DNA of 33,231 nt from Rhizobium sp. Q54 (GTDB taxonomy: Bacteria; Pseudomonadota; Alphaproteobacteria; UBA828), in the NCBI GenBank assembly GCA_945892755.1, contig CAMDDO010000034.1:1-33231 (forward strand), written 5' to 3'. The translations under genes and the position numbers were made by a program. Under the pieces are notes generated by a model. That model was not told the DNA's origin and did not search any database. It saw only the letters and a list, made by a program, of their open reading frames with translations. Shown here piece after piece: positions 14,930 through 23,516 of the stretch (positions are counted from its first letter, which is position 1; each line of letters opens with the position of its first letter).

Positions 14930-15865
14930 ATGAGTGAGCCAAGGGCGAGGAAGGTTCGCCTGGCGCGCCGGATCGTGCTCGCTCCCGACATGACGGCACC
15001 CGCGGCGCTTGCCGCAGCCGCCGAGGAGGGGCTGCGCCAATTGGTCGCCAATGAAGCAAGCGCGCGGCTCGGTATCGACGTCGAAGGGGTGCATCAGATG
15101 CGCGTCGGTCTCAGACGCCTCAAGGTCGCGCTTTCACTGGCCAACAAACTCGACCTCGCGCCCGAGCGCGATGCGCTCAAGGCCGAGCTCGATTGGATCG
15201 GCGACGTGCTCGGCAGAGCGCGCGATCTCGACGTCTTCATCGCGGACACGCTCGAGCCGCTCCGCGCGCGCCACGCCAAAGAGGCATCGCTCGCGCGCCT
15301 GCATCGGGTCGCGCGCGCGGCGCGCGAAGCGGCCTATGCCGCGCTGCGCGAGACGCTCGATTCGCCACGTTATGCGGCAGCGCGGCAGCGCCTCGGCGCT
15401 TGGATCGCCGTCCTCGAATCAGCCACCGGGAGCGCGCCGCGTCAGCCCTCGCTCGGCGAAATCGCCGTCGCGCTGCTCGACAAGCGCGATCGGCGCTTGC
15501 GGAGATTCGCCCTAAAGCGCGGCTGGCATAGCAAGGCCGAGCTTCACGCGCTCCGACTGCACGCCAAGAAACTCCGCTACACCGCCGCGTTCTTTGCCTC
15601 GCTGTTCCCGAGAAAATCGACCAAGGCATTCATCGCTGCCGTGAGCGAGTTGCAGGATGTGCTCGGCCTCGCGCATGACAGCGAGGTAGCGCGCCATGTG
15701 CTTGCCGCACTCGGCACGCGACCCGCGCCAGATGCGCCACCGCGCGGCACCTGGCGCCGGGCCGACGCGCTGGTCGAAGGCTGGCACCTCGTCAAGAGCG
15801 CCGACGTCGCGCAACGCATCGAACCGGCTTGGCTAGCCGTCAAAAACGCGAAGAGGTTCTGGTGA
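14930..15865 (+). CDS. CHAD domain protein
   Basis: A 311-residue, mostly helical protein built of one CHAD domain. Conserved histidines and basic residues appear in VHQMRVGLRRLK (about residue 54), ARDLDVF, the LRLHAKKLRYTAAFF block and LGLAHDSEV. CHAD domains bind inorganic polyphosphate through these His/Arg/Lys surfaces. Unlike ygiF-type proteins there is no N-terminal CYTH triphosphatase domain, so a binding rather than catalytic role is likely. The start is uncertain: ATG 14930 fits the domain, and an in-frame ATG at 14888 would add 14 residues. It is convergent with a SixA-like phosphatase gene, 11 bases apart. Confidence 0.82.
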   Translation: MSEPRARKVRLARRIVLAPDMTAPAALAAAAEEGLRQLVANEASARLGIDVEGVHQMRVGLRRLKVALSLANKLDLAPERDALKAELDWIGDVLGRARDLDVFIADTLEPLRARHAKEASLARLHRVARAAREAAYAALRETLDSPRYAAARQRLGAWIAVLESATGSAPRQPSLGEIAVALLDKRDRRLRRFALKRGWHSKAELHALRLHAKKLRYTAAFFASLFPRKSTKAFIAAVSELQDVLGLAHDSEVARHVLAALGTRPAPDAPPRGTWRRADALVEGWHLVKSADVAQRIEPAWLAVKNAKRFW

Positions 15866-15876
15866 GCACGCCGCTG

Positions 15877-16392
15877 CTATAGCTCTCTCGGCACCACGAA
15901 CGCTTCGAGCCGACAGCGACCCGGCTTGACGCCGCGCCAAGTCGCGCTTTCGCATGACAAGATGGCGAGCGCGCCGGTCGGGAACTTCTGCTTGAGCCGT
16001 TCGACCAGCGCGCCATCTTGATCTTTGATCAGCGCGAGCGCGAGACTAGGCAGGCCGGGGTCATGGCCGACCAGCATGAGGCGATCGACGCCCTCCGGCG
16101 CGGCGCGCACAAGCGCGAGCAATGCCTCGGGGTCAGCCAGATAGATGCGCGGCTCGACCACGCTCTCAGGCGCGATCGCAAATTCGCTCGCGACCAGCCC
16201 CAGCGTGTCGCGCGTGCGGCGCGCTGGCGAGCAGAGCACGAGGTCCGGGCGCAGTTCGTGCTTGGCCATATGACGGCCGATCAGGCGCGCGGCTTTTTCG
16301 CCGCGCTGGCTCAACGGTCGATCGATATCGGCGAGCCCAAGCGCACCCCAGCTCGATTTGGCATGCCGCAGCAGAAACAGTCGCTTTGCCAT
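15877..16392 (-). CDS. SixA-like histidine phosphatase
   Basis: A 171-residue small histidine-phosphatase-superfamily protein. The N-terminal LLRHAKSSW motif holds the nucleophile His10 with Arg9. SQRGEKAA, CSPARRTRDT and the second catalytic histidine in LVGHDPGLP complete the phosphate pocket. It lacks a signal peptide. The SixA group removes phosphate from protein histidines such as HPt domains, but many members have no known substrate. The start at 16392 is set by the family's usual beginning (MAKRLFLLRHAK). Convergence with the polyphosphate-binding CHAD gene hints at a phosphate or polyphosphate theme; this is inference. Confidence 0.85.
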   Translation of the reverse strand: MAKRLFLLRHAKSSWGALGLADIDRPLSQRGEKAARLIGRHMAKHELRPDLVLCSPARRTRDTLGLVASEFAIAPESVVEPRIYLADPEALLALVRAAPEGVDRLMLVGHDPGLPSLALALIKDQDGALVERLKQKFPTGALAILSCESATWRGVKPGRCRLEAFVVPREL

Positions 16393-16567
16393 CGCGTTTG
16401 ACCTCGCCCTGCTCGGCCGTTGAATCGACGTCACCAAACCGGCACACTTCCGCGGCCTCGATGCCATGCCGAGGCGGCTACCAGTGGTTGCACATCATGC
16501 GTCACGTCGCCTCGACCGTGAACCCCCATGGGCGCGGCCCGACGCTCGGAGCAGGCGGAGCCAAATC

Positions 16568-17335
16568 ATGAAACGCGTCCTCGTCTTTCAGCATATCGCG
16601 ATCGAACATCCGGGCATCTTCCGTTCGTTCATGGCGGCGGACGGAATCACCTGGGATGCCGTCGAGCTTGACGAGGGCGAGCGCATTCCCGCGCTGGACC
16701 CCTATGACACGCTGATTGTCATGGGTGGCCCGATGGATGTTTTCGACGAGGAACAATACCCTTGGTTGGTCGAGGAGAAGCGCGCGATCCGCGAGTGGGT
16801 GGCGCTGCGCAGGCGACCCTATCTCGGCCTATGCCTCGGCCATCAATTGCTCGCCGATGCGCTCGGCGGCAAGGTCGAGCGCATGACGACGCCCGAAGTC
16901 GGCATGCTGCGCGTCGAGACGACCGAGGCCGCCAGGACGGACGCACTGTTCAAGGGCCTCGGCCCCATGCTCGACTGCCTGCAGTGGCATGGCTGCGAGG
17001 TTACCGGGTTGCCGAAGGATGCCACCGTGCTGGCGCGCTCGCCGGCCTGCGCGGTGCAAGCGTTCCGCGTCGGCGCGAACGCCTATGGCCTGCAATATCA
17101 CGTCGAGCTGACGTCAAGCACGGTCGCCGACTGGGGCGCGGTGCCGATCTATACTGAATCGCTCGAGAAAAGCTGCGGCCGTGGCGCGCTCGGAAAGCTC
17201 GACGCCGACGCGAGGGCCTTGATGCCCGCCTTGGCCGCCAACGCACGCCGGCTCTATGACAACTTCAAAGCGCTGGCGGTCGCCGGCGCGCCGGCCGGCC
17301 ACCGCCGCCGGGTCGCGAGCGAGCCTGACATCTAG
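16568..17335 (+). CDS. Class I glutamine amidotransferase-like protein (first of two)
   Basis: A 255-residue free-standing GATase1 domain. The nucleophile Cys89 stands in GLCLGHQLLADALGG, with the His-Glu pair in QYHVEL. An oxyanion region MGGPMDVFDEEQYPW precedes it. The ribosome binding site GGCGGAG is well placed. Free-standing members hydrolyse glutamine or gamma-glutamyl compounds, or act as hydrolases of related amides; the GMP-synthase-like COG0518 group is the closest by eye. A C-terminal extension of about 70 residues after the catalytic His is Arg/Ala-rich. It faces a second GATase gene tail to tail with 3 bases between. No partner synthase is visible, so the substrate is unknown. 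Confidence 0.8.
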   Translation: MKRVLVFQHIAIEHPGIFRSFMAADGITWDAVELDEGERIPALDPYDTLIVMGGPMDVFDEEQYPWLVEEKRAIREWVALRRRPYLGLCLGHQLLADALGGKVERMTTPEVGMLRVETTEAARTDALFKGLGPMLDCLQWHGCEVTGLPKDATVLARSPACAVQAFRVGANAYGLQYHVELTSSTVADWGAVPIYTESLEKSCGRGALGKLDADARALMPALAANARRLYDNFKALAVAGAPAGHRRRVASEPDI

Positions 17336-17338
17336 ATC

Positions 17339-18055
17339 CTAGAGCTTGAGCCAAGCGATGAGGAAGCGCTCGAGCCAGGCGTGAACCTTGGCCTCATGCG
17401 CTAAGCTCGCCCCGCGCTGAATTTCGGCCGGTTGCGCTTCGGGCCGCTCGCGAATCTGCTTCGAGCCGCCCTCGGAGGCGATCCAGCGCTCCATCATCGC
17501 GCGCGTCATTTCGGGGTGGAACTGCAGGCCATAGGTCGAGGCCCCGAGGCGAAACGCCTGATTCAAGAAAAGATCGCCGGTCGCCAGCAGTTCGGCGCCG
17601 TCGGGCAGCGCGAACCCTTCGCCGTGCCATTGATAGGCATGGAAGCCGTCGGCGATCAGGGCGCGGCCGGCGGCAGTCGGGCGGATCGGGTGATAGCCGA
17701 TCTCCTTGAGGCCTTCGGGGTGCGGGCCGACAGCAGCGCCGAACGCGCGTGCGATCATCTGGGCACCGAGACAAATACCGAGCACCGGCGCGCCCGCCTT
17801 GACCTGCGTTCCGACCCAGTCCAACTCGTTCTTTAGATACGGATATCGGTCGATCTCGCTCAGGCATTGCGGGCCGCCGAATACCACGGTTGCAAGGGCT
17901 CCGTCGGGGTGGCCAGCCTCCAGTCGCGGCAGCGCGTCGCCGCGCATCGGGCAGCACGTGGCGGTGCGCAGGCCGAGCCGTTGCATGGCTTCGCCGACCG
18001 CGCCGGACGAGGCGTGCTCGGAATGTGTGACGAAAATCACCAGGGGCGCGGTCAT
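17339..18055 (-). CDS. Class I glutamine amidotransferase-like protein (second of two)
   Basis: A 238-residue GATase1 protein with nucleophile Cys95 in LGICLGAQMIARAFG and the His-Glu pair in LQFHPEM. FGGPQCLSEIDRYPYL corresponds to the oxyanion strand region of its convergent neighbour. The two proteins share fold and motif order but differ clearly in sequence, so they are distant paralogues rather than a recent duplication. No signal peptide is seen. Such stand-alone proteins are usually labelled GMP synthase-like or gamma-glutamyl hydrolase-like; I cannot name the substrate. The gene reaches almost to the stop of its neighbour, with no room for separate terminators. Confidence 0.8.
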   Translation of the reverse strand: MTAPLVIFVTHSEHASSGAVGEAMQRLGLRTATCCPMRGDALPRLEAGHPDGALATVVFGGPQCLSEIDRYPYLKNELDWVGTQVKAGAPVLGICLGAQMIARAFGAAVGPHPEGLKEIGYHPIRPTAAGRALIADGFHAYQWHGEGFALPDGAELLATGDLFLNQAFRLGASTYGLQFHPEMTRAMMERWIASEGGSKQIRERPEAQPAEIQRGASLAHEAKVHAWLERFLIAWLKL

Positions 18056-18165
18056 GGTCCGTTATTGCCGAATTTAGGGGGTCGCCGTTAACCTTTTATT
18101 GAAGCTGGCGTCGTCAAGATCGGCACAAGACGGGGAACGATAAACCGACCGCGGGAGTATGCTTC

Positions 18166-18378
18166 ATGTTGTCGAAACGCTCTTTGGAACTCTTGCTCGA
18201 TTTGGCCGAAAACAAGCTGAGCGATATCGTCCCCTTCGACCGGGAGGATGTGCGGGAGATTAAGACGCTGCATGCTTGCGTCAACGAGCTTCGCGCCTTG
18301 CGTGACCTGCCGCCGATCGACATCCCCGGCGCCGGCTTGCAGCGGAGCATGGTTCGCGCCTCGCCTCGCCCAGCTTGA
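18166..18378 (+). CDS. Small conserved-looking protein of unknown function (70 aa)
   Basis: A 70-residue protein starting MLSKRSLELLLDLAENKLS. The first 45 residues are a predicted charged helix pair with D/E-R/K patterns (PFDREDVREIKTL). From memory, similar short proteins starting MLSKR.LE.LLDL occur in many Alphaproteobacteria, but I know no assigned function. GGGAG lies at a good distance upstream of the ATG. It stands alone between the second amidotransferase (leftward) and the glycosyltransferase (rightward). A weak hairpin at about 18408-18432 follows. The coding call rests on the start region and codon pattern. Confidence 0.65.
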   Translation: MLSKRSLELLLDLAENKLSDIVPFDREDVREIKTLHACVNELRALRDLPPIDIPGAGLQRSMVRASPRPA

Positions 18379-18516
18379 ACATCAGATTTTCAGCATGATA
18401 GACGCACGCCCCGCCTCGGCTTCAGGCAGGGCTTGAACGGGCGTACCATCGGCTCAACACGGCGGCTATGATCGGCGGTGACTGCCTTCGGGTCCAACCG
18501 AGAGACCGACGCCGCC

Positions 18517-20202
18517 ATGAAGTCGAACGCCGCGATCGCCTATCATCCCGAGGGCTTCGACACCTCGGCCAAGCGCCTGATGGGCCGCCAGGCAGCGGGG
18601 CAGGGTTTTCTCGAAGGTCTCGTCCGCCACGGCGACCTCGATACACTTTTCTGCTGTGCACGCGCGAAGGCCGCGTTTGACGATTTCGTGGCGCGCACGG
18701 GCCGCTTCGGGGCCAAGCCGAAACGCGCGGTCTTCATTCCGGAAAATCGTCCTGATCTGCTGAAGCAGCCCGGCTGCCTCTATTATCCGAGTCCGACTCT
18801 CGCACCGCTCGCGGCGCGACGTGCCACGATCGGAACCAGCGCCTACAGCCTATGCGGCGTCACCCACACGCTCGCCTCGACCGGCGTGATGGACGCGATC
18901 AGCGCCTATCTGACGGCGCCGCTCGAGCCGTGGGACGCCTTGATTTGCACCTCGAGCGCCGCGAAGAGCGCGGTCAATCGGATCATCGACCTTCAGGCCG
19001 ACTATCTCACGACACGAGTCGGCGCCAAGCCGGTGCCGAGGCTCGAACTACCGGTCATTCCGCTCGGCGTCGATTGCGACCGCTTTGCCGCGAACGCTGA
19101 CGCATCGCGTGCGGCTTGGCGCGCCCGCCTGGGAATCGCGGATGGTGATGTGGCCGCGCTCTTCGTCGGCCGGCTCAGCTACCACGCCAAGGCCAACCCC
19201 GCGCCGATGTATATCGGGCTCGAGGCCGCCGTTTCAGCTCTGCCGAAAGGCGCGCGCCTGCACCTCGTGCTGGTCGGCTGGTTCGCCAACACTGCGCTCG
19301 AGCGCGGCTATCGCGATGCCGCTGCGGCGCTTTGCCCGTCGGTCAATCTGATCGTGGTCGATGGCCGCGCCTCCGACGCTCGCACCGAGCCCTGGCACGC
19401 CGCGGACCTGTTCACCTCGCTTGCCGACAATGTTCAGGAAAGTTTTGGGCTGACGCCGATCGAGGCGATGGCCGCCGGCCTGCCCAGCGTCGTGGCCGAT
19501 TGGGACGGCTACCGCGACACGATCGTCGATGGCGAAACCGGGATCCGCGTTCCGACCTTCAGCCCCCCCGCCGGTACCGGCGATGATCTGGCGTTTCGCT
19601 ACGCCAATGAGATCGACAGCTATGACCGCTATATCGGCGGGATCGCGCTGTTGACCGCGGTCGATGTGCGCGCCGCCAGCGAAGCCTATGGACGATTGGT
19701 TGGCGATGCGGCGCTTCGGCGGCGGATGGGCGAGGCCGCCAAGGCCCGCGCCCGCAACCACTATGACTGGCGCGTGGTGATCGCGGCCTATCAGGCACTT
19801 TGGGCCGAGCTGGCCGCACGACGCGCGCAGGTTGCACCCTTGGCTGCGGACGCACTTACACCGTCGCCGGGCGTGCTGCGCGACCCGTTCTCATTCTTCA
19901 AGGAATTTCCGAGCGCGCAACTTTCATTGCGCCACCGCATCGCCTGGGCCGACCGTACCGCGCCGGGCGCTATCGACAGTCTGCTGGCGCAGCCGATCGC
20001 CAATTACGCGCCGTTCCTTTTGCTCGAGGCCGACGCCTGCCGCGTGCTCGGCGAGGCGATCCGACGGGGCCGCAACGCCGAAGTCGGTGAGCTTCTCGCC
20101 ACCGTGCCCGCGGAACTGAGGCGGCACGCTCTCCGCACGCTGTTGTGGTTTGCCAAATTCGGCCTTGTCCACATCGACGCGCCGACGGCCGCCGGCGCGT
20201 GA
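18517..20202 (+). CDS. Glycosyltransferase family 4 protein with C-terminal extension
   Basis: A 561-residue cytosolic GT-B glycosyltransferase. Residues about 215-235 carry the FVGRLSYHAKANP nucleotide-sugar motif. The GT4 signature with the EX7E glutamates is visible as QESFGLTPIEAMAAGLPSVV, followed by GYRDTIVDGETG. A catalytic domain of this class usually ends near residue 440. About 120 more residues follow, the last part (RRHALRTLLWFAKFGLVHID) resembling a small helical or winged-helix unit. The start is uncertain: a GTG at 18478 lies in frame, but ATG 18517 is preferred. No polysaccharide operon surrounds it, so acceptor and donor are unknown. Confidence 0.82.
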   Translation: MKSNAAIAYHPEGFDTSAKRLMGRQAAGQGFLEGLVRHGDLDTLFCCARAKAAFDDFVARTGRFGAKPKRAVFIPENRPDLLKQPGCLYYPSPTLAPLAARRATIGTSAYSLCGVTHTLASTGVMDAISAYLTAPLEPWDALICTSSAAKSAVNRIIDLQADYLTTRVGAKPVPRLELPVIPLGVDCDRFAANADASRAAWRARLGIADGDVAALFVGRLSYHAKANPAPMYIGLEAAVSALPKGARLHLVLVGWFANTALERGYRDAAAALCPSVNLIVVDGRASDARTEPWHAADLFTSLADNVQESFGLTPIEAMAAGLPSVVADWDGYRDTIVDGETGIRVPTFSPPAGTGDDLAFRYANEIDSYDRYIGGIALLTAVDVRAASEAYGRLVGDAALRRRMGEAAKARARNHYDWRVVIAAYQALWAELAARRAQVAPLAADALTPSPGVLRDPFSFFKEFPSAQLSLRHRIAWADRTAPGAIDSLLAQPIANYAPFLLLEADACRVLGEAIRRGRNAEVGELLATVPAELRRHALRTLLWFAKFGLVHIDAPTAAGA

Positions 20203-20215
20203 TGAGGCTGGCGCC

Positions 20216-22153
20216 TCAACGCAGGATGACGCGCTCGGCTGGCAGTACGACCGTCACTTTGGTGCCGACTTTCGGCTCGCTTTCGATCAAGAGCGTGCCG
20301 CCGTGCATTTCGACAAATGATTTCGCCAGCGTCAGGCCAAGTCCGGTGCCCTCATAGCGACGCGACAGATCGCTCTCGATTTGGCCAAAGGCTGAAAGAG
20401 CGAGACGAATGTCCTGAGGCGCGATGCCGATGCCGGTATCCTCTACCACGATGTGGCAGCCCTCGGTTTGATTGGATTTGATCGAGAGCCTGACCGTGCC
20501 GCCAGGTGGCGTGAATTTGACGGCGTTGCTCAACAGGTTGAGGACGATTTGTTTAAGGCGGGTTTCGTCCGCCTTAAGCTGCGGTAGGGCTTCCGGAAGA
20601 TTCATTTCGAGCTTGATTTCAGCCCGTTGCGCACGCGTTTCAACGACCCGCATGCAGGCCTCGAGAACCGGACGAGGGTCGACCACCCGTTCGGTCAGTT
20701 GCAGCTTGCCCGCCTCGATCTTCGCGAACTCGAGAATCCCGGAGATGATGTTCAAGAGATGCCGGCCGCTCGAATGGATGTCGGCCGCGTAGTCCTTGTA
20801 GGACGTGTGACCGGCCGGGCCATAGAGCTCGTCCCTGATAATCTCCGAGAACCCGATGATCGCATTGAGAGGGGTGCGTAGCTCGTGGCTCATCGTGGCG
20901 AGGAACTCGGACTTGGCGCGGTTGCCCGCTTCTGCGAGGTCGAGGGCGCGGCGTGCGTCTGCCTCGGCCTTGCGGATGACCACCTCGCGCCGCCGGATCT
21001 CGGTGATATCGTTCCAGACCTCGACGATGCCGCCATCGCCCGTACGGTCGACGCTTTTCAGAATCCAGCGCCCATCACTGAGGGAAAACTCATAGGCCTC
21101 GACGGCGTTCCGGTGATGCTCCGCGCAGGCCTCGATGACCTGGGCGATTTCGTTTGCGCCGCCCGGAAAACGGGTCGCCGCGCGCGCTTCGTCGAGGATT
21201 TCCGCGTAGCGCTTGCCGAGCACCAGCGTCTGCTCGTCGCGACCGGTCAACAATTCCTCATAGGCGCTGTTGCACAGCAGCAGCTTGTCGTCATTGCCAT
21301 AGAGCGCAAAACCTTGGGGAATGCTCTCGATGGCGTGGACCAGCCTGGTGTGCGCGATGAACGCCCTAGCTTCGGCCGCGGCATGCGCCGAGGCGTCGTG
21401 AGCGATGCCGCGAAATCCAACAAAACGGCCCGAGCCGTCCTCGAACACCGGAACTCCGCTCAGTCGGAATAGGATGGGCTTGCCTTCCGGCGATTTCATT
21501 TCATAGGCAACATCGCTGAACGGCGCCATCGCATCGGGGCTTGGATGGCCGGCGTAGTTGCTCTCGGGGAAGCCCTCGAAGCGACCACAGGCGATCAAAG
21601 TCTGGCCGACCATGAAACGGGCCGGCACACCGATCATCGCTTCGATGCGGGCCGAAACAAAAGTGAAGCGAAATTCGCTATCGACCTCCCACACCCAGCC
21701 GCTTGTCAGGCGCGCGATATCCTCGAAACGCGCCTCGGCTTCGTGTAGTTGCCGAAGCACGGAGGCTGACTCACTTTGCTCGCGCACCAAGCCGAGGATG
21801 ACCGCTTCGGTACCCGATGCCGGAATCCACAGCTCGAAGCGAAGCCAGCGCGGCCGGCCGTCCTGCTCGTAGGTCCACTCGAAATTTTGGCTTGGGCCAC
21901 CCGCGACAATGCGATCTAGAACCGACCGCGGCACGGGAAGGGGCGCCCCGACGGCGGTCGCGAGCGGCGGATGAAACGAGGCCGCAAGCCACGCATAGGC
22001 TTCATTGCTGGCTCGGAGCGCGCCATTCCGATCGACGAGAAAGGCCGGTGGTCCGCCGACCAGCGGCCCGAGCAGGCCACCGAGCGCATCCGTGCCGCGC
22101 CCGGTCGGGGCGCGCTGCGCCCTGCCAATCTCGCGTGGCAACGTATTCGTCAA
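20216..22153 (-). CDS. Soluble multi-PAS hybrid-free histidine kinase
   Basis: A 645-residue sensor kinase with no membrane segment. Three PAS-like sensory modules (about 30-130, 140-265, 275-385) precede a coiled linker. The HisKA domain has the phospho-acceptor His423 in MSHELRTPLNAIIGFSEI. The HATPase_c domain shows the N box (RLKQIVLNLLSNAVKF), G1 (EDTGIGIAP) and G2 (GTGLGLTLAKSF). No receiver domain or response regulator gene is adjacent, so it is probably an orphan acting on a distant partner. The start is TTG at 22151-22153, preceded by GGGG and an in-frame TAG; no ATG fits. It lies 41 bases after the DUF2336 gene on the same strand, suggesting cotranscription. Confidence 0.88.
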   Translation of the reverse strand: MTNTLPREIGRAQRAPTGRGTDALGGLLGPLVGGPPAFLVDRNGALRASNEAYAWLAASFHPPLATAVGAPLPVPRSVLDRIVAGGPSQNFEWTYEQDGRPRWLRFELWIPASGTEAVILGLVREQSESASVLRQLHEAEARFEDIARLTSGWVWEVDSEFRFTFVSARIEAMIGVPARFMVGQTLIACGRFEGFPESNYAGHPSPDAMAPFSDVAYEMKSPEGKPILFRLSGVPVFEDGSGRFVGFRGIAHDASAHAAAEARAFIAHTRLVHAIESIPQGFALYGNDDKLLLCNSAYEELLTGRDEQTLVLGKRYAEILDEARAATRFPGGANEIAQVIEACAEHHRNAVEAYEFSLSDGRWILKSVDRTGDGGIVEVWNDITEIRRREVVIRKAEADARRALDLAEAGNRAKSEFLATMSHELRTPLNAIIGFSEIIRDELYGPAGHTSYKDYAADIHSSGRHLLNIISGILEFAKIEAGKLQLTERVVDPRPVLEACMRVVETRAQRAEIKLEMNLPEALPQLKADETRLKQIVLNLLSNAVKFTPPGGTVRLSIKSNQTEGCHIVVEDTGIGIAPQDIRLALSAFGQIESDLSRRYEGTGLGLTLAKSFVEMHGGTLLIESEPKVGTKVTVVLPAERVILR

Positions 22154-22194
22154 ATCGAACCCCGCACAGTACAGAAACTAGAGTGGTCGCGCCG

Positions 22195-23376
22195 TCATGC
22201 CTCGTCGCCGACACTCTTCAACGCATCAAGGTATTGTGAGCTGCGCCGCCAACGCTTGAGGACGCGCTCGGCATCGCGTGCCTTGGTCCGGTCGTAGAGC
22301 TCGAACGGATCGATCACTTGTGCCGACTGCCGCTCGGCGCCACGGTCGGCGGACTTGCGGGTGAGCTCGTAGATCGCCGCGAAGGCATCGCGGTCGACCC
22401 CCGTCGCCCGGCATAACATGGCGAGACCCTCGCCCCCCGGCTCATAGAGAATGCGCCGGAGCAGCGTCAGTTTCAGCCCGCTTATGCGGACGAAGCCATT
22501 CTCGAACAGCGAGAGTTCGCCCTGTTTGAGCGCCTTGACCAGAAATTCGGTGTTGAGTTCGCCGAGTTCGGCGATCCGCGCAACCAATTCTTCGGCCTTG
22601 CCCGGCTTGGAACGCGCCTCGGCGTCATCCTTGATGATTGCGGTCGCAGATGCCTCGATCGCGTCGTCGACCGCTTCCATGTCGACCGAGAAATTGTGCG
22701 CGATGTGTTTTCGAAGCGCCGCCGAAACCCACCAATACATGCGCTGCGCGAGATCGGGCGGAAGATCGGGCCGGCGCACCAGCGGATTCTGATAGGCGTC
22801 GACGCGCTTCGATTCGTTGACCAGATAGTCCATCACCTCGCGGGTGATGGTGGCACCGTGATTGTTCAGCAATGCCGCGATGACGTCCTGGTTGCCGGTT
22901 TCGACCAGAGCGGCCGAAACGCCGGCGCTCAGTGTCTTGCGGGTGGCGACCGCGATCTGGTGTTCCATCGTGCGGTGACGGATGACCTCGATCAGATCGG
23001 CCTCGCGCAAAACCTCGGATTCTTTCAAGATCGGAAACGCCACTTCAATCTGGTCGTTGGCAAGCTCGACCAGTAGGGCGTGGGGCGCGGTCATGAGACG
23101 CGCGAGGCGTTCGGCGACGGCCTTGCGCACGGTCAGTTCAACGTCGCGCACGAGTTGGCGGAGGATTTCGCCCATCAGCGCCCGTTCGCGGTCGCTTAGT
23201 GTCACGCTTTCGCCAAGGAAGAGATCGCAGACGGTCGAGAACAGCGCGCGCCGGCCGTCGACCGACTTGTCGTGCGCGAGCGCGAACAGCTGTTCGGCGG
23301 AGAAACCCGTCATGTCGGGCGTCGCACCGATCGACGAGCCGGCGGCGGCAGCTCGTTCCGACGTCTTCGCGACCAT
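22195..23376 (-). CDS. DUF2336 domain protein
   Basis: A 393-residue helical protein of the alphaproteobacterial DUF2336 family. Heat-repeat-like segments with LSDRERALMGEILRQLVRDVE, VAERLA, ILKESEVL and HRTMEHQIAVA are typical. The start ATG at 23374-23376 has a strong GGAGGAC ribosome binding site, which rules out the 18-residue longer version. No catalytic motif or membrane segment is visible. It is followed after 41 bases by the PAS histidine kinase; family members often neighbour signalling genes, so it may serve as a kinase-associated adaptor. Molecular function is unknown. Confidence 0.83.
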   Translation of the reverse strand: MVAKTSERAAAAGSSIGATPDMTGFSAEQLFALAHDKSVDGRRALFSTVCDLFLGESVTLSDRERALMGEILRQLVRDVELTVRKAVAERLARLMTAPHALLVELANDQIEVAFPILKESEVLREADLIEVIRHRTMEHQIAVATRKTLSAGVSAALVETGNQDVIAALLNNHGATITREVMDYLVNESKRVDAYQNPLVRRPDLPPDLAQRMYWWVSAALRKHIAHNFSVDMEAVDDAIEASATAIIKDDAEARSKPGKAEELVARIAELGELNTEFLVKALKQGELSLFENGFVRISGLKLTLLRRILYEPGGEGLAMLCRATGVDRDAFAAIYELTRKSADRGAERQSAQVIDPFELYDRTKARDAERVLKRWRRSSQYLDALKSVGDEA

Positions 23377-23516
23377 CCCGCTAGTCCTCCTCTCGACCGA
23401 TCGGCATGGACAAGCGGCCCTAAAGCGCACGACCGATCCAGCCGAGCGCTATTTGGCCTTGATTTCGTTTAAGAAGTTGTAAAGCCGCGCCTGGTTCGGG
23501 GCGGTGGGGGCCGCGC

